From Pisolithus tinctorius (taxonomy: Eukaryota > Basidiomycota > Agaricomycetes > Boletales > Pisolithaceae): a stretch of DNA of 64,000 bases. A program made the position numbers and the translations under genes. Positions 1 through 12,189 of this stretch are shown piece after piece (position 1 is the stretch's first letter; the number at the start of each line of letters is the position of its first letter). The DNA lies in contig JANFAH010000006.1 in assembly GCA_024663395.1 (NCBI GenBank), positions 3,100,001 to 3,164,000 of the forward strand. Reading direction: 5' to 3'. A model generated the notes under the pieces. The model was not told where the DNA came from. It made no database searches and was given only the letters and a program-made list of their open reading frames with translations.

Positions 1-2660
1 AAAAGAATACAAGCATCGCGAAGTTCTTTCATTGCATCGGATGCCATAGGTGACCGTGGCCCACGTGTCACGACCGTTCCGAACACGATCTAGCACCATC
101 ATCACGTCGACATTGAAGTGGCAAGACAACGAATGTGGCAAACTCACAGCAGCCGAAAAAGCAAATGTCCATATTAGCCAAAATCTGGCAGTGAGTTTCG
201 GATGGAGCCCGTATTGCACCTTGATTGTATGCAAGACCGTCAAGGATGCCCGATACGCTGCGAGGAAAGATGGTGTATATGCACTGTTCAAAGGATTGGC
301 GGGATTTTCGATGATAGCTTTTGCAAAGTAGCTCCGGTGGACGTAAAGCAAGACTAATCAGACGGACCATCATTGTCAGCTGAACGAACCCCACTGAAAA
401 ATTTCAGTGAAAACGACTCACTGACTTCCCGTGCATTGGACATCACGAAACGGTCCATTGACTCCATCATGCCAATGCCCCTATCTGTGGGTTTCGCTGG
501 GACAGCGCCAGACGCAGCAACAACAAACTCTTCGGCAGCTTCAGTAACAGGGAAATTGCGCACTTTACGGTCGAGCTCGAGGATAGTGGAATAACTTGGG
601 AAATCGTAAGTCAGTGTTCGTACAGCGACATCTGCAACACAATCTGAGGCAAAGCGAAAAGGCCAACATCCATCTTAGGAATGCCAACCAATATGAGTAT
701 CAGAACAGTGAACAAAGAGAGAACTTAACAGAACGCCTGACTATCGGAGCCGATGTGAACCTTATCATGTGGTGACCCGCCTCCAGGAAACTGGCAATCG
801 ATGTATGGAAGAGAGAAGGTTGGAGGTCTCCCAGCTTCGAGACACTGCAATGGCACCACAACAATCAGCAAGTACGTAAACAGAAATAGACCCAACTTAC
901 GTTCCAAACATCTGCCACAAATAGATCCCAAAATACCACCCGTCGCCTCGTGATAATATCAGCAGAAAGCCCCCATCTGAGACTATCTCGGTCTTGGAAT
1001 GACAGAGCCTTAGTTAGCCTGCTTGTCTGTCTCTCATCTTCGCCAATACTTACGAAGTCCAAGCTAACCCAAATAACTTGTAAGCGTCATGCACAGTCAA
1101 ATCTGAACACTAGCGAGCTCACCGTGTGAGCTAGATGCGCAGCCAAGGTCACTAATGACCAAGATGTCTCCATACTTGTTTCCTTTCCAGCCAACTCATT
1201 GCCGCTCATAACATTGTATGCGCTGAGAAGGTGCAGTGCTTGAATCGTTTCCAAAGATGGCTTCTCCATCACGGACTGAAGACAGATTGCAACACGAGCA
1301 ACCTGGTGATAATGCTCTGCCTCCGCGTTCCCGGGTTTCTGGCTCGCGTCAAGCAAAGCACCAATCGCAAAAATAAGGAAAAGGAGGCCGAGTCTGTGGG
1401 GGTTGCTGCCCGCCTGCGTAACATGAGGTATATCGTTCACATAATACGCAGGCAGCAACTCAAACAAGATCTGATCCTTAGAGACATTGTGGAATAGCCA
1501 GGTGGCTTCTTCGAGGTAGGCTTCTACCAAACGATGTGCTTGTTCCCAAGTAGGCAAGTAGTCGTTGACCAGGTTTTCTACGTTGAGAGTCGAATGAAAG
1601 GGTTTAAATAGGAGTGGCAGGGTAAATTTTTCCATTTCATGGGGTAGCTCTGGACCCGTCGAGTCCCTCGCCGAACCAGACGAACCGTCGGCAAATTCTT
1701 GTGATGATAGATTATCGCTCTAGACGGCATCGTTATAGGTGCGACCGAGTAAGCTTGGACCTTGCTCACCATCAATAGACACTACAAAAGTCAACTTTAA
1801 GCAAAAGCATACATATACATGACTTATGGCAATACTAACATGTGAACCTCCCGTCGGTCCAAAGAAGCGAGATGCACCACCGTCCGAGATAGACAATGTA
1901 CCCAACGATTCCACCAACTCAGAGGTGGGCTCTGCAACTTCGGGGTTATTAGCACAGGGGAGACTGCCGTTATCATGTTGAGATGCCCCTAGGAGGTCAG
2001 GCCGAAGAAGCGGGTGCGGTTCCGTGGAATACCGGGCTTGGAGCTCACTCAGTGCATCTTCCAGTTGCCAAATTCGTTCGCTCATTCTTGACACCCGGCG
2101 GTGGAGGTGTTCCGTCGCTGCAAGGACGAACCTACATTGTGGGGGGAGGGGGGGTTAGATGGCAATCGGGCGTCAAACAATGATAGATAGGACATACCGA
2201 GTTCCTTGACCTGTGGAAAGGCTTCCTGTGGACAAACAACGGATGAAGCAATGAGAATGGAAGGAAAAAGAACGAACCATTGGGACATAGTGCTGCGCAA
2301 CCCCTTCGCTATGAATGTGTGTGAAAGTGTTAGTGGTTACCGTGGTACAAGAGTGCTGAGGGAAAGAGAAGAAAAGAAAAGAATATACGCACCCTACAGG
2401 ACTGACAAGGAATCTGCTTGTCACACTTAATCCTGAGTCTGTGAGTAATATGCATGGGGGACCACGCAGAAGTGTGGAAGTCAGCCGACGAGTAACACGC
2501 AATGACCGCACACGCACCTTCTGCATTCAGCACACGAGATCTGTCCACTGTTCCTCCTTTGTTCGATCATCCGTGCATGGCTACCACTGAATTTGAGCTC
2601 CTCGAGGTCTCTGCGAGTCGACTTCTGCTTCAACTTGGGCTTTGTTGGCACAGGCAGCAT
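1..2660 (-). CDS. Zn2Cys6 fungal transcription factor, 3' end beyond window
   Basis: A binuclear-cluster DNA-binding regulator of the fungal-specific class, expected in the nucleus. Splicing about 2540 to 2300 gives the zinc cluster CAECRRLRIKC, then CQSCRRRGC, with all six cysteines, followed by the family phrase LCPNGSLSTGQG. Next comes a short coiled-coil dimerisation segment (RIWQLEDALSEL, near 2070). The middle homology (Fungal_trans) domain follows over about 1640-360, including RRRVVFWDLFVADVWN, GRPPTFSLPYIDCQFP and LLYVHRSYFAKAIIENP. The frame is still open at base 1, so the C-terminus is missing. The start at 2660 is the Met closest to the cluster; an in-frame Met at 2723 is the alternative. 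At least seven introns are implied. The target genes cannot be read from sequence. It is probably intact, because every junction joins in frame. Confidence 0.88.
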
Positions 2661-3824
2661 GACTGAAACCAGCGAAGATGGGAATTCTCGGATGTCCTTC
2701 AAGTAGGGGAAATCACGTTTCAATTCTTTTTACAATTCGTACTCGGGAAGGACCGCCGCAGGCGGTGGCCAGCTTGCTTGGGAACACGCATGGGAATTTG
2801 TGTGAGAGGTGATGACGTAAGGGATATTGGGCGACAGAAGTCAAGTACAACAATGAGCACAGGTCATCGGTCACCCACATGCCAATTGGCACCTTGGTAG
2901 CATGCCATCCCTGCAAGACAGGAGACATCCAGTACGCACTTCGCAGGCCAGCCTGTGTGCCTAACCGTTTTTGACTCGGCGCCACGTGTGAAATCCACAA
3001 CCAGCGGCTCTGACAGCAACGCGGTACCGGTGACACGTGGCACTGGTGTCAAGCCAACTTTGTCTTGTAGACACCAGCCTGAGATGGACTGCCCATCGAT
3101 GATTGAAACTGCCGTGCTTCCTCGGCTGCCTGTATATCTAAGTTATCGATTTGATTCCGGGATCTTCATCTTCATCGTTGTCGATTGGCAACCTGCCCTG
3201 CCTGCCCGCTAGTACGGATCACTGACCCTTACCACGCAGCGCAGGGGTGGGTCATGGGAACGTGCAAGGGGAACGGAACATTCCGTGCTTTTTAGGTCGA
3301 GCGCTGCTGACACTTGCACTATTCACGACCTCAGTAAGTGACTGTACACGGCGAGCATCACAGCCAACGCAATACCAACCCGATAATATCAAGCCCCCTG
3401 TCCACCGGCACCATCGTGGAACGCCCGCTTTGGCACCGGTACAGCATCAAGCATACCATATGATCATGTCCGCTAGGAAGTCATACGACAATCCTGTAGG
3501 ATACCTGTCCACGTGAGCGTACTTCCTACGCCGTAGTTACATATGTACATACAGTCCAACCTGCCGACGCCGAATTGGACGCCATCTAGGTACTTGAGCA
3601 TCAGGTGGCAAGGTAGGGAAGAGGGGCATCAAAGGACGCAAAGTCGCTATCTAACTAGAAACCGAACCAAACCTTACTCCCCCCAGATTGGCCCGATCCT
3701 CCAGCGGAGACTTCTCCCTGGGAAGACAGGGCCCACTGCTTGACGTCATGACCCACCGTATCAATTGCAAAACGACTCTACTAGAGATATGTAATTAACA
3801 AGAATTCACTTACTAGAAAGAAGA
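2661..3824. other. Intergenic, no supported gene
   Basis: This stretch is the upstream region of the minus-strand transcription factor. The open frames in it are short and on both strands, and none resembles a known family or joins across plausible introns. It contains G-box-like CACGTG cores near 2990 and 3030. I see no other structure. Confidence 0.5.
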
Positions 3825-4010
3825 ATGGATACGCCCGTCTGATAGAAGAGGCTATGCCATGCCCCAAATACGTCCGCTGTCCATATGTTTGTCTTCGATC
3901 AATCTAGAAACACGGAGAGAAGTGCTCCGCTCGGCGGGGACATGCCGGACCCACATCAATCGACTGTGATTAAAAAGAAAAAAGTTCTCTCGATAACTTA
4001 CCATTTCATT
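3825..4010 (+). repeat. Dispersed repeat, left copy of an inverted pair
   Basis: Bases from about 3825 to 4010 match, in reverse complement, the last ~185 bases of the window (about 63815-64000). Shared stretches include AGAAGAGGCTATGCCATGCC, TCTTCGATCAATCTAGAAA and a purine-rich tail near 3970. Differences are scattered substitutions and a small indel after the AATCTAGAAA block. Both copies share a short frame starting MPCPK and ending at TAG in CAATCTAG, which may be chance. The copies face each other about 60 kb apart. This is probably a piece of a transposable-element family; the class cannot be told from this fragment. Confidence 0.7.
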
Positions 4011-4678
4011 CATCCATTCTGGAACGCCATCGTGGAACGGGCGCGCAGCACATCAAACCCCCAGCGCAGGCCATGCGTGGCGATGAAGCGAGTTGAACAG
4101 AAGAAATGAAATTGCCGTTGGTTCTAGTAGCTCAACGTTTGTAGCCACTTTAGCTCTGGCGTAAGAAACCTGCTACAAAGGACTCTAGCAACACGCATGC
4201 CCCTGTTACGACGGACTTATTTCCGAGGGATGACGATGAGCCTCGCGGCTTGGTTTATAAGCGTTGGAGATGACCTACCTGCAGCTACCGAATGAACTGT
4301 TCAAAACGCTGAGGAGCAGCAGATAGCAATAATGAGCGACAACACTTGATATGATATGAAATGAGTAGAGCGGAAGGAAAGCATACCCTTGAACCATCGT
4401 TTCCATATCGTCCTTCTGATTCTGTCGATGTGAGATGTCCACTACCCGTGGTCCGAGAGAACAATGCGGGAGAGAACGTCAGTCAACCACTCCGCGGTCC
4501 GTAGAATCACCTTCCGCAAAAAAACAATGGTGGTAAAAAAAATGAACACAACACAAAAGGAAGAGAAACAAGCAGAAAAGTTAATAACCTGTCGTTCATC
4601 CGTCTTTCCGTTCGTTCGAAACTCACCCTCCCACGACCCACCTTCCAAACGATCAAGGGAATCAAAAAAAAAATACGG

Positions 4679-5908
4679 ATGTTGTCCCTTGCCACGGCGG
4701 ACAGGAACGCCCCACGACTCGCAGTGCAGCAAGGCGAATGGGACAATAGTAGCACTAACCATCTTCATCGCTCTCAATCCAGACTACGTTGCATTCCATG
4801 CGGCAGATGTAAAGCTGTGATCCAGCACGACAGTCGCGCGCCATGGGGCGTGGTCAACAAATTAGTGAGCATGCACTGGGAAGCATGTCCGGGATCACCA
4901 CATGTTTTGCTCGCAAAGCTACCGCCACTGACCTCGGGGACACAACCCAAAGCCCTCGATCCCTCGACATCATCGATCGTGTCTTCCACCACGCCAGCTC
5001 ATGACACGCCACAGAGCATGCCGAAAAGGAATGATAGCCAGCGGGAATTTTCTGGACCAACGAGAAATACATCCTCGGCAACAGCAGCGGGATGGGAACG
5101 CAAGCGCAAGACAGAGGAACAACGAAAAAGAGAACTCGAGGAGGACGAATTTACAGCGAATGTTACAGTGACGAGAGTCACCTGCGTTGGCTGCGGCAAA
5201 CAAATTAGCCTCGATAAAAGGTCTCGGTACTACCCTGGCTTGTGGGTCAAGCACAGGAACAAGTGTCCGGACGTTGAGAGATTGAAGGTACGGTATCACC
5301 CCCAACCATAATAGTTCGCATGGATTAATACCGAGCGTCGATCACAGCACGTCGCCAAGTACACCGAAAATCAGCATTTGCCAGATGTTGAAGAGTCTGT
5401 GCCTCCGCCACCTCCGAGCACAGTAGAATCCAGCCCTACAGGCTCGATTGCACGGGACATTGAGTCGGTCGGTAGCCACAGAGAAGGTGAATCCTGCGAC
5501 AGCGTGGCGCCTGAGTCGCATGCCGAGATATTAGACCGCAACGATGGAAGGAATACGGTCATGGCGGTTGCTACCCGAGCAAGCGCGTCCTACGGCAGAC
5601 AAGACTGGCCCGACTCTTGGGAGTCTGACGAAGACGAAGAGGAGGAAACAGATTCGTCCAGCCACGTCCCCTTCCCCAGTAAGCCGTACTCCCATTCATT
5701 TCTCGACGTATCTGATGCTGACTCCCAAAACCGCGATTTCTTTCATCTTTCTTCATTTTGACGTGGACACATCGCTACCGCTCCAGCATTGAACGGGAAA
5801 TTTTACGAGCAGACCCGTGACACTGAACCTTGGAAATATCGCTATGCCACAGAAAAAGAAATCCAAACGAACGTCTATCCAAGCAGTGGCGTGATCAAGA
5901 AGGTATAA
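4679..5908 (+). CDS. C2HC-repeat protein A (unrecognised basidiomycete family)
   Basis: No known function recognised. Proposed exons are 4679-5287, 5348-5678 and 5787-5908 (about 353 residues). The protein has two copies of a metal-binding-like unit also found in the gene at 9283-11499. Copy 1 is C41-x2-C44 ... H66-x3-C70, with Val at the usual Trp place. Copy 2 is C169-x2-C172 ... W189-x2-H192-x3-C196. Copy 2 is preceded by a charged helix (KRKTEEQRKREL), as in the paralogue. After it comes an acidic, Ser/Pro-rich tail (WESDEDEEEETDSS). The start is uncertain: an upstream ATG at 4435 opens a Ser/Thr-rich frame that could be exon 1 of a longer protein. The last exon is the least certain, since the frame can also read through to a stop near 5761. 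Zinc binding is inferred from residue spacing only. Confidence 0.62.
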
Positions 5909-6443
5909 GAAGAAACCACGTACTGGTCGACTGTCACCATGGACATAGTAATCGTTGGGCACCGCGGGCAGCATCGCCCATCCGTCCAGCTCTACCACGT
6001 ACGACTTTTTTTTTTCCGAACTGTGTCACATGTACGAATATGTGAGGGACAGATAACAACTGCCGTCGAGGGTTTGAAGTTGCAACGAATCGGAATAGGT
6101 CGGCTACGGAACACTGCACTCGTACTATCCGTCGTGTCTCACGGTCACCCACTGTCGTAGGGCTAATTGTACAGTATTTCTTCTACACCAACTTGGGACC
6201 TGTTTTTGTGAGTCTTCGTCATGATAGTACAAGCCAACTGGTTTATAAGTGAGAATGACGAGTCCATCGGACAATGTTTTATGAAATCGCCTCGACGGTG
6301 TGTTTGTGCCAGCTGCTTTCCGCATGGCGATGGCATCACCACCCTGCCTCGAGGATTCAACGAGTAGTAGTAAGGGTATGCCATCCTACTAATACGTTAC
6401 ATCCCACCCCCCGGTCTGTCCTCCAAACTCACCTCTCCTTACC
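5909..6443. other. Intergenic, probable promoter of the GLTP gene
   Basis: About 535 bases between the two plus-strand genes. A T9 run lies at 6005-6013, and a C-rich stretch lies just before the ATG at 6444 (around 6405-6435), as is common upstream of fungal starts. No coding signal is supported on either strand. Confidence 0.45.
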
Positions 6444-7475
6444 ATGGAGTCGAAACCGTATTTCGAAACCGTCAAAGTAAGGTTCCATGAACTCGTTCTG
6501 TCAACACGCAGCAGCCGGGATGTAACATTTCCAACTTAGTCGTTTGCGGACGTTCCAATCACTGAAGACGGTGTGGAAACGCATTCTTTTCTGGAAGCCT
6601 CGGACGGGCTAGTCAAGTTATTCGGTGCGACGCCATTTCCCTTGATTACGTCCCATCTGGCCATCTTGTCTCAAACTTGGATATGTCTGGTTATTTCACA
6701 TACACGCGCGGTCACACATGCAGACCTGCTGGGTTCAGGTGTGTTCGGATTCGTGCAGGCAGACATAAGGGGCAACATTGGGGTAATGTGTTTTCTTATC
6801 CGGATTTCCATCCTCTGCCACACACTGACATGACACTTCTTCTTCCCGATTCACTCTGTCTGTGATTGAAACAGGGTATTCGGTCACGGTATCAGAACGC
6901 TTCCGCCAGTTCTCTCACACTTGAGAATCTAGTCCGAAGCGAAACGTCAACGGAGCAACATCGTCATGCAACCGGTTGTCTTGTGCGCCTTACTCGGTGA
7001 ATGACAATACCTCATTTGTTCTTGCATCGTGTTCACGCACTAACTTACCCCGATTTGTCGAAACCGTTCCAGGGGGCTGATGTTCTTGTGCAAGGCATTG
7101 CAACACATGCAGAATGAGCCCTCCATCGAACTACACGTGTGTTTCAAACGTTCCTACGACGAGGTGTTGCGGCATCATCACACCTTCGTCGTGCGCTCGT
7201 TAGCTGTTGTACGTCACATGTCATGGCTTCCTCCGTGTTTGGGCAGTGCCGGACTTCAACGCTCGTTGATTACCATCGGTGCGCTCACTGAGATGGGTCT
7301 CTTTTAGGTCGCAGTTCGCGCGGTTCCATACCGCCGAGACTTCATTGCTCGCATTTCTCAGGGTGGCGACCGAGAAAAGTTTGACTCAGAGCTCAGAAGA
7401 TGGCTCGCTGGGTTGGATGTCATCGCGAAACGCCTCAAGGTATTTATCGAGGAAGGAGGATATGGAAGGGTCTGA
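6444..7475 (+). CDS. Glycolipid transfer protein (GLTP/HET-C2 fold) homologue
   Basis: Cytosolic all-helical protein of the family that carries glycosphingolipids between membranes (human GLTP, Podospora HET-C2). Exons 6444-6476, 6540-6624, 6724-6782, 6875-6996, 7073-7208 and 7308-7475 join in frame to 200 residues, close to the 208-209 of the family. Recognisable blocks are HSFLEASDGLVKLF (about 27-39), VFGFVQADIRGNIGGI (46-61), CLVRLTRGLMFL (94-105), YDEVLRHHHTF (128-138) and AVRAVPYRRDF (147-157). Of the glycolipid headgroup residues known in human GLTP, Asp48 (D53), Asn52 (N57) and His140 (H136) are kept. Lys55 is Gly60 and the stacking Trp96 is Arg97 here. The fold call is firm; classical glycolipid binding is doubtful. 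Confidence 0.88.
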
Positions 7476-7612
7476 CGAACGAGCCCGAGCGGTTTCGGTA
7501 CACGTCGAATGGGGAATCCCAGTAAATTATGGTCTTATGATTTTTTCGGACGAATCGGACGAATACCACATTTGATGTTAAGACGGTTTGATAGAGCGAG
7601 CGAGATACTTTA

Positions 7613-8535
7613 CATAGCTTGCTCTACAAATGGAACCCTTGTTACACTGCTGGGACGTTGCTCAAGGTCCGCGGAATGGAAGGCCGCCGCAAGTGCGTAT
7701 TTACGTCGCATCCTATCGAGCGTAATCGGAACAGTGCTGGTTATGTAATACGAAACTGGAAAGAGGTTTCCCTCCAGTGCGGGGCTAGGGCAGGTGAGAG
7801 GGTTTCTATGCCAAGGTGATACCGATATATCATATGTTACCTTGTTTTCTTTCGTGCTGCACAGGCCCCTAAAGTGCCATCCGCACCTCAAGCCTCGTCT
7901 GTAGTTATAATCAGATGGTCAGACAGAAGACGCCACCAGACCCCAGCATTTCCGATTGAGGACGTGCCTCGAGGACGCGTACCTTATCGCGATCGACGAC
8001 CAGTATCGTGTGTCTAGAATGTACGTACACAGGCAAGACCCGATTGAGGAGATAAACTTTTCCAACCGTCGGTAAGGTTGGGGGCTCCCTTGGGACAAAC
8101 AACATAGAGTGTATCTCAGGGGTATTTCGCGAAATAAAAAAGAATAGGACACGCCAGTCATCATGTGGGAGCTGAGCCTGAGAGATAAGACCATATTAGT
8201 CCTTTTTCTTATTCTCTTTCACCTTGTCTGTCAGCGGCGATCAATTGAAACTGTTGACCCAAGGAAGACAGAATTCCGAATGGGCTCCTGACCCGTGCAA
8301 CGATTATTCAGAACAAGTCCAGAAAACCGTTCTGCACTTTCACACGCCATGTTGGAAACTACGGCGACGTCCATGGAGGGCACGACGACCACACTCCAAT
8401 GGGGGCTAAATTAGATGACACCGTTGCGCTTACCTCCAATGCCGGCGGAGGCTGATACAGTGAACTAATAAATATCGAGATGGAGCGATAAGATGTGGCA
8501 GCATGGTGAGAGTGACCAGTTCGAGCAGTCGTGAC
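7613..8535 (-). CDS. Doubtful hypothetical gene, unrecognised
   Basis: Two blocks on the minus strand join cleanly at phase 0: a first exon from Met at about 8535 ending QPPPALE at a GTAAGC donor near 8430, and a second exon after a CTCTCAG acceptor near 8178 that reads AQLPHDDWRVLFFFISRN and continues to about 7994. A third block, 7891-7613, reads CPSPALEGNLFPVSYYI and ends in a normal stop, but I could not find a junction that keeps its frame. The coding look could be chance, and weaker frames exist on the other strand. The gene would converge on the GLTP gene, with about 140 bases between the two stops. No family is recognised. Confidence 0.3.
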
Positions 8536-8539
8536 ACAC

Positions 8540-9210
8540 TGAGCTGACATAACTCGCCATGTGGGTGTGATTCTGAATAGGGCGGCGACATGAAGCGAGG
8601 AGAGAGTTCCGCGTTAGACCCGAGAGATTGCGAATATGTAAAAGAAGGGCGAAATGAAAACACCGTCTCGGATACTGTCTAGCTGGAACTAGACCACATC
8701 TATAGCAGTGCAGAGTTAGCTCCGCATCACATCATGACAACAAAAACAAGAATGAAATGTGATTTCACCTCACAGAACAGCCCATTTGATATCTCTTTCT
8801 GGAATCATGTCACCTTTTTACCCCGTCAAGTAGTACTTGAGCGTTGAAACGTGATCTCGTCAGTCAATCTATCACGGAAACGACAAAGGACAGGTCATAG
8901 ATACGGAACCCAAGTATAGCGCGACAGCTGCTCAGGCCTCTGACAGGGAACATATGCCCTCAAGTTTGCCTCCGCGCGCGAAGCAGTGTTGTTTCTCCGA
9001 CCGAAAATAAGCTTGTGCCGAGGCGGGGCGGAGAAGCGGCGGATGTTTCGAGGACGTTAGTGCCTGAATTATGAAGTTAGGCAACGCCTGTCGGGGTTTC
9101 AAAATATGTCCGTGCGAATTGGGTTATGTTTCTCGAATATCGAATCTGTGACATATTTTTCTCTTCTGTTTCTGTAAATACGCTTTGGACCCGAACTAGC
9201 TTAAGCATAT
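8540..9210. other. Intergenic, no supported gene
   Basis: No coding frame with family resemblance on either strand. It leads into the pyrimidine-rich promoter of the next plus-strand gene. Confidence 0.45.
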
Positions 9211-9268
9211 TAAATCCCTCTCCCCCCTTCCCTCTGTCCATTCCTCCCCCCCCTCCTCCATCTCACTA
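9211..9268 (+). promoter_or_regulatory. Pyrimidine-rich core promoter tract
   Basis: An almost uninterrupted C/T tract (CCCTCTCCCCCCTTCCCTC, CCTCCCCCCCCTCCTCC) ends about 15 bases before the ATG at 9283. CT-rich stretches just ahead of the transcription start are typical of well-expressed filamentous-fungal genes. It supports the chosen start. Confidence 0.5.
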
Positions 9269-9282
9269 CTTGACTATAAGTA

Positions 9283-11499
9283 ATGCCTCACGATATACAA
9301 ATCGACAACCCGAGGTCAGTCCTGTTCACGTCCATACATCGGGCTGATCTCGATCCCACGTTGTGCCCAGGCATTCCATGTCTCCAGAACCATCCTCAGC
9401 ACCCTCGTAAGTTGGTCCCCCTTTCCCCCTCCCACTCACCCACGTTATTCCAGGAATGCTCGCAAACGCAAGGCCCCTCCTGAGGGAGCCGCGTCCAGTG
9501 CCACAAATGGCCCTGTCCCAGGTTCACCTTCGGTCCCTAAGGGTGAATACGAGACAGGTCGTGTCATCTGCGAAGTATGTGGAGAAGGCGTCTCCTTCAG
9601 AGACGAAGCGAGCGGCGGATTCACCCTGAAACACTGGGATGCCCATCGCCAACAATGGTGTGTCCCGGTTCCCCCTCTGCAAATTCTTCGTTTGATTTTA
9701 TAACTCTCCACAGTGCAAACACCACTCAGACCGTCCCAGAACCTGTTATTTATACTCCGGAGAGCACAGCAGAGGCTCTAGCAAATCCGCCCCCCAAACG
9801 GCGTCGTGCAAAGCGCACTGAGGAGGAGAGGATCGATTATCTTCGTGCCGATCCATATGTCGCACAGTTTGAGGCATACCGCGTATTGTGCGCTTCATGC
9901 GATAAGTGGATTCGTTTGCGCCCTAACTCCACATACTGTTCCATTCCTTGGGATGCGCACCGCAAGAGTTGCTTATCAAAGAAAATGTAAGTAGAGCAAG
10001 TGGTTTTGCCTGCGACTATCCATCCTATGACTCTATCTCACAGGACTACCAAGAATGCTTATGCGCTCGACGAGCGCAATGCATTGCTTTCCAAAGACCC
10101 TGATGTCAGGAAGTTCGATGCGGAACGTATTTTGTGTAACAGATGCGACCGCTGGGTGGCCGTGAGTCCGGAAAACCATATGCAAGCAGTGCAAAAATGG
10201 CTGCATCACCGATCAACCTGTCAGAAGTCAGCAGGGCCGTCAGCACTGACTCCTAGCCTACCCGAAGCATCCTCATCTAGCTTTAGGTCAGTTCGGAGTC
10301 TTAAATTATTCTGGATCATGGGCGCTGACAACGCCGACCATACCGGCAGAGCAGCTAATCCAGAGCACATTAGTGTTCCCCCTCTCACGGGACAAACGGA
10401 GTTATCCGTTTTCCAATCGAGAGACATAAGAGAGAGACCGCCTAGCCCCGAGGCTTCCTCGTTAACGACCAAGCCGAGCAACATACCTCCAAGCTCTCCA
10501 GAATCGTCATTCAAAGATTTTACACCAACGAATTTCCCTCCCGTGCACGAATCTCGCAGGCGCAACGCAGAACAACGAGCGGCAACACTCCGGGCAGATC
10601 CACTTATCGAGCAGGTTGAGCCTAACAGAGTATTCTGCTCTTTATGCAAGAAATGGGTTCAACTCCGACAAGACAGTTCCTATTGTGCCTACCCTTGGGT
10701 ACAACACCGGAATAAATGTCAGGCTAGACAGTACGTGTCTTTTTTGTGCATGTACTTGCAAAAGAGCTGTTTTGAGGCGGAATGTGCTTATGATGGATGC
10801 TGACTGGTCATATCAGCGCGAGACGTGTCCAAAAGGCCGCCAAACTCGCAGAATCGAGGGATGGAAACGATGATCCACAGGATGACGAGATCGAGTCTGA
10901 TGGCTCCGCCGAAGATGAGCTTGAGTCTGATAGAGCGCTTGAAGGCCTGCCCGAGAGTAACAAAACAAGTCCAAGTCATGTGGACGAGAAGCGCAAGTCA
11001 AAAGCTCCGACGTGGATCGCGGATAGTTGTGCAGGGTCAAGCAATGCCAGCGGACGGACCAAAACCCACCCAACACGTTCCGCTCGTCCGAAAGGTAATG
11101 CAGAGTCGGCGCACGTGACGCTCGAGGGAGTTCACTCGAGTCGTTTACCACGGCGACTGACACTTGGTTTCGCGGATTTGGACTCACTCCCAGGCCGGTA
11201 CGTCCCTCTTTCTCCTCTTACTTGGAGTGCTGTGCTGCTTTTTGTCGCTTGCTCGCTCAAATCCACACCCTCGTTACAGTCTCAATTTTGTCTATTCTTC
11301 CATTGCATTTCTGTTTGCGACCACCTATGAGCCAACAGACGAAATGACCATTTCGGCCCTCCTCGCGTATCTGAATGCAGCAATGCCGCCCGATAAACAT
11401 GAAGACTTTGACACTGCCGAGGTCGCCAAGGTCGTTGCCGCCTTACATGACCGAGGAGATATTATCTTCGAAGGCGATATGCTTCGTCTTCCTGAATAA
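9283..11499 (+). CDS. C2HC-repeat protein B, four repeats (unrecognised basidiomycete family)
   Basis: No known function recognised. Exons 9283-9314, 9371-9406, 9454-9657, 9714-9986, 10044-10730, 10817-11197 and 11280-11499 join in frame to 610 residues. There are four units C-x2-C-x(16-18)-W-x2-H-x3-C: C62/C65/W84/H87/C91, C150/C153/W170/H173/C177, C213/C216/W234/H237/C241 and C380/C383/W400/H403/C407. Removing the intron at 9658 turns HRQQW into HRQQC, so the pattern itself supports the splice. Units 2-4 are each preceded by a ~20-residue lead such as RIDYLRADPYVAQFEAYRVL. A basic stretch NARKRKAPP (24-32) and KRRRAKR (119-125) could be nuclear signals. A Ser/Pro-rich linker (about 245-360), an acidic region and a conserved-looking C-terminus (MPPDKHEDFDTAEVAKVVAA) follow. 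Metal binding, nucleic-acid binding and nuclear location are inference. Confidence 0.8.
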
Positions 11500-12180
11500 G
11501 TAATACGGACGTACGTGCGACGAGGAAGAGGACAGAGCTCAGAGAGCTTGCTCCCTTTCCTTATTCTTCAGATCATGCATTATTATTTGGTATCCATCAC
11601 GTTTGATTGTTATGCTTTGGACTCGCAGATTCATAATAGTTTGTTTATTTATTTCGCATGTCCCGTACGCTGTCTTCTTGGTTCATCGACTAGGACACTC
11701 CCGCCTGCTCACGTTACGCTCATGTCATTCGTAAGCCTTGCCTTTACCGGTGCTGGTGTCGCCGAGTCACGCCATATATTTACTTTGACTGGGACTTCTG
11801 GTTTGGCATGTCAATGTCAGTCCGCGTCCCTTGCATGATTCATAGCCCATGTAATACCATGTATTGCCATAATAGCCTATTTCTTGTGCCGTATCCGTGC
11901 TTTTCTTGGTGCTTTTGCTCCCGGGTCATTTGCTCCCCTGACCACTGGGAGTCGATCGCGCATGTCATTGTCATTCCAGAAAAAAGAGTCCCATTTTCAT
12001 ACGAACGTACAAGGTGGCAGGCGCAGAACAAATGATCAAGGTGGGGGGAAAGAAAACATGTGCCTCATAACTTTGCTCCAGACGAGAATCAGTAAATATT
12101 AAGATTTGGGAAATATCGCCGCTTGTATTAACCTACATTCTTGTTCTCGATTCCACTGGGGGTCTTAAGTACCGTGAAAC
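11500..12180. other. Intergenic, no supported gene
   Basis: This is the 3' flank of the C2HC-repeat gene. It is T-rich, with short frames only. No repeat or RNA gene was seen. Confidence 0.45.
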
Positions 12181-12189
12181 TTTAAAACA

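Noticed and set aside
4442..4820. Overlapping frames on both strands upstream of C2HC-repeat gene A
   Set aside because: They overlap one another, are low-complexity near the A-runs and show no family match. Only the 4435 ATG is kept as an alternative start.
10221..10649. 142-residue minus-strand frame
   Set aside because: Shadow of the long exon of C2HC-repeat protein B, which has repeated Cys/His units and clean splicing.
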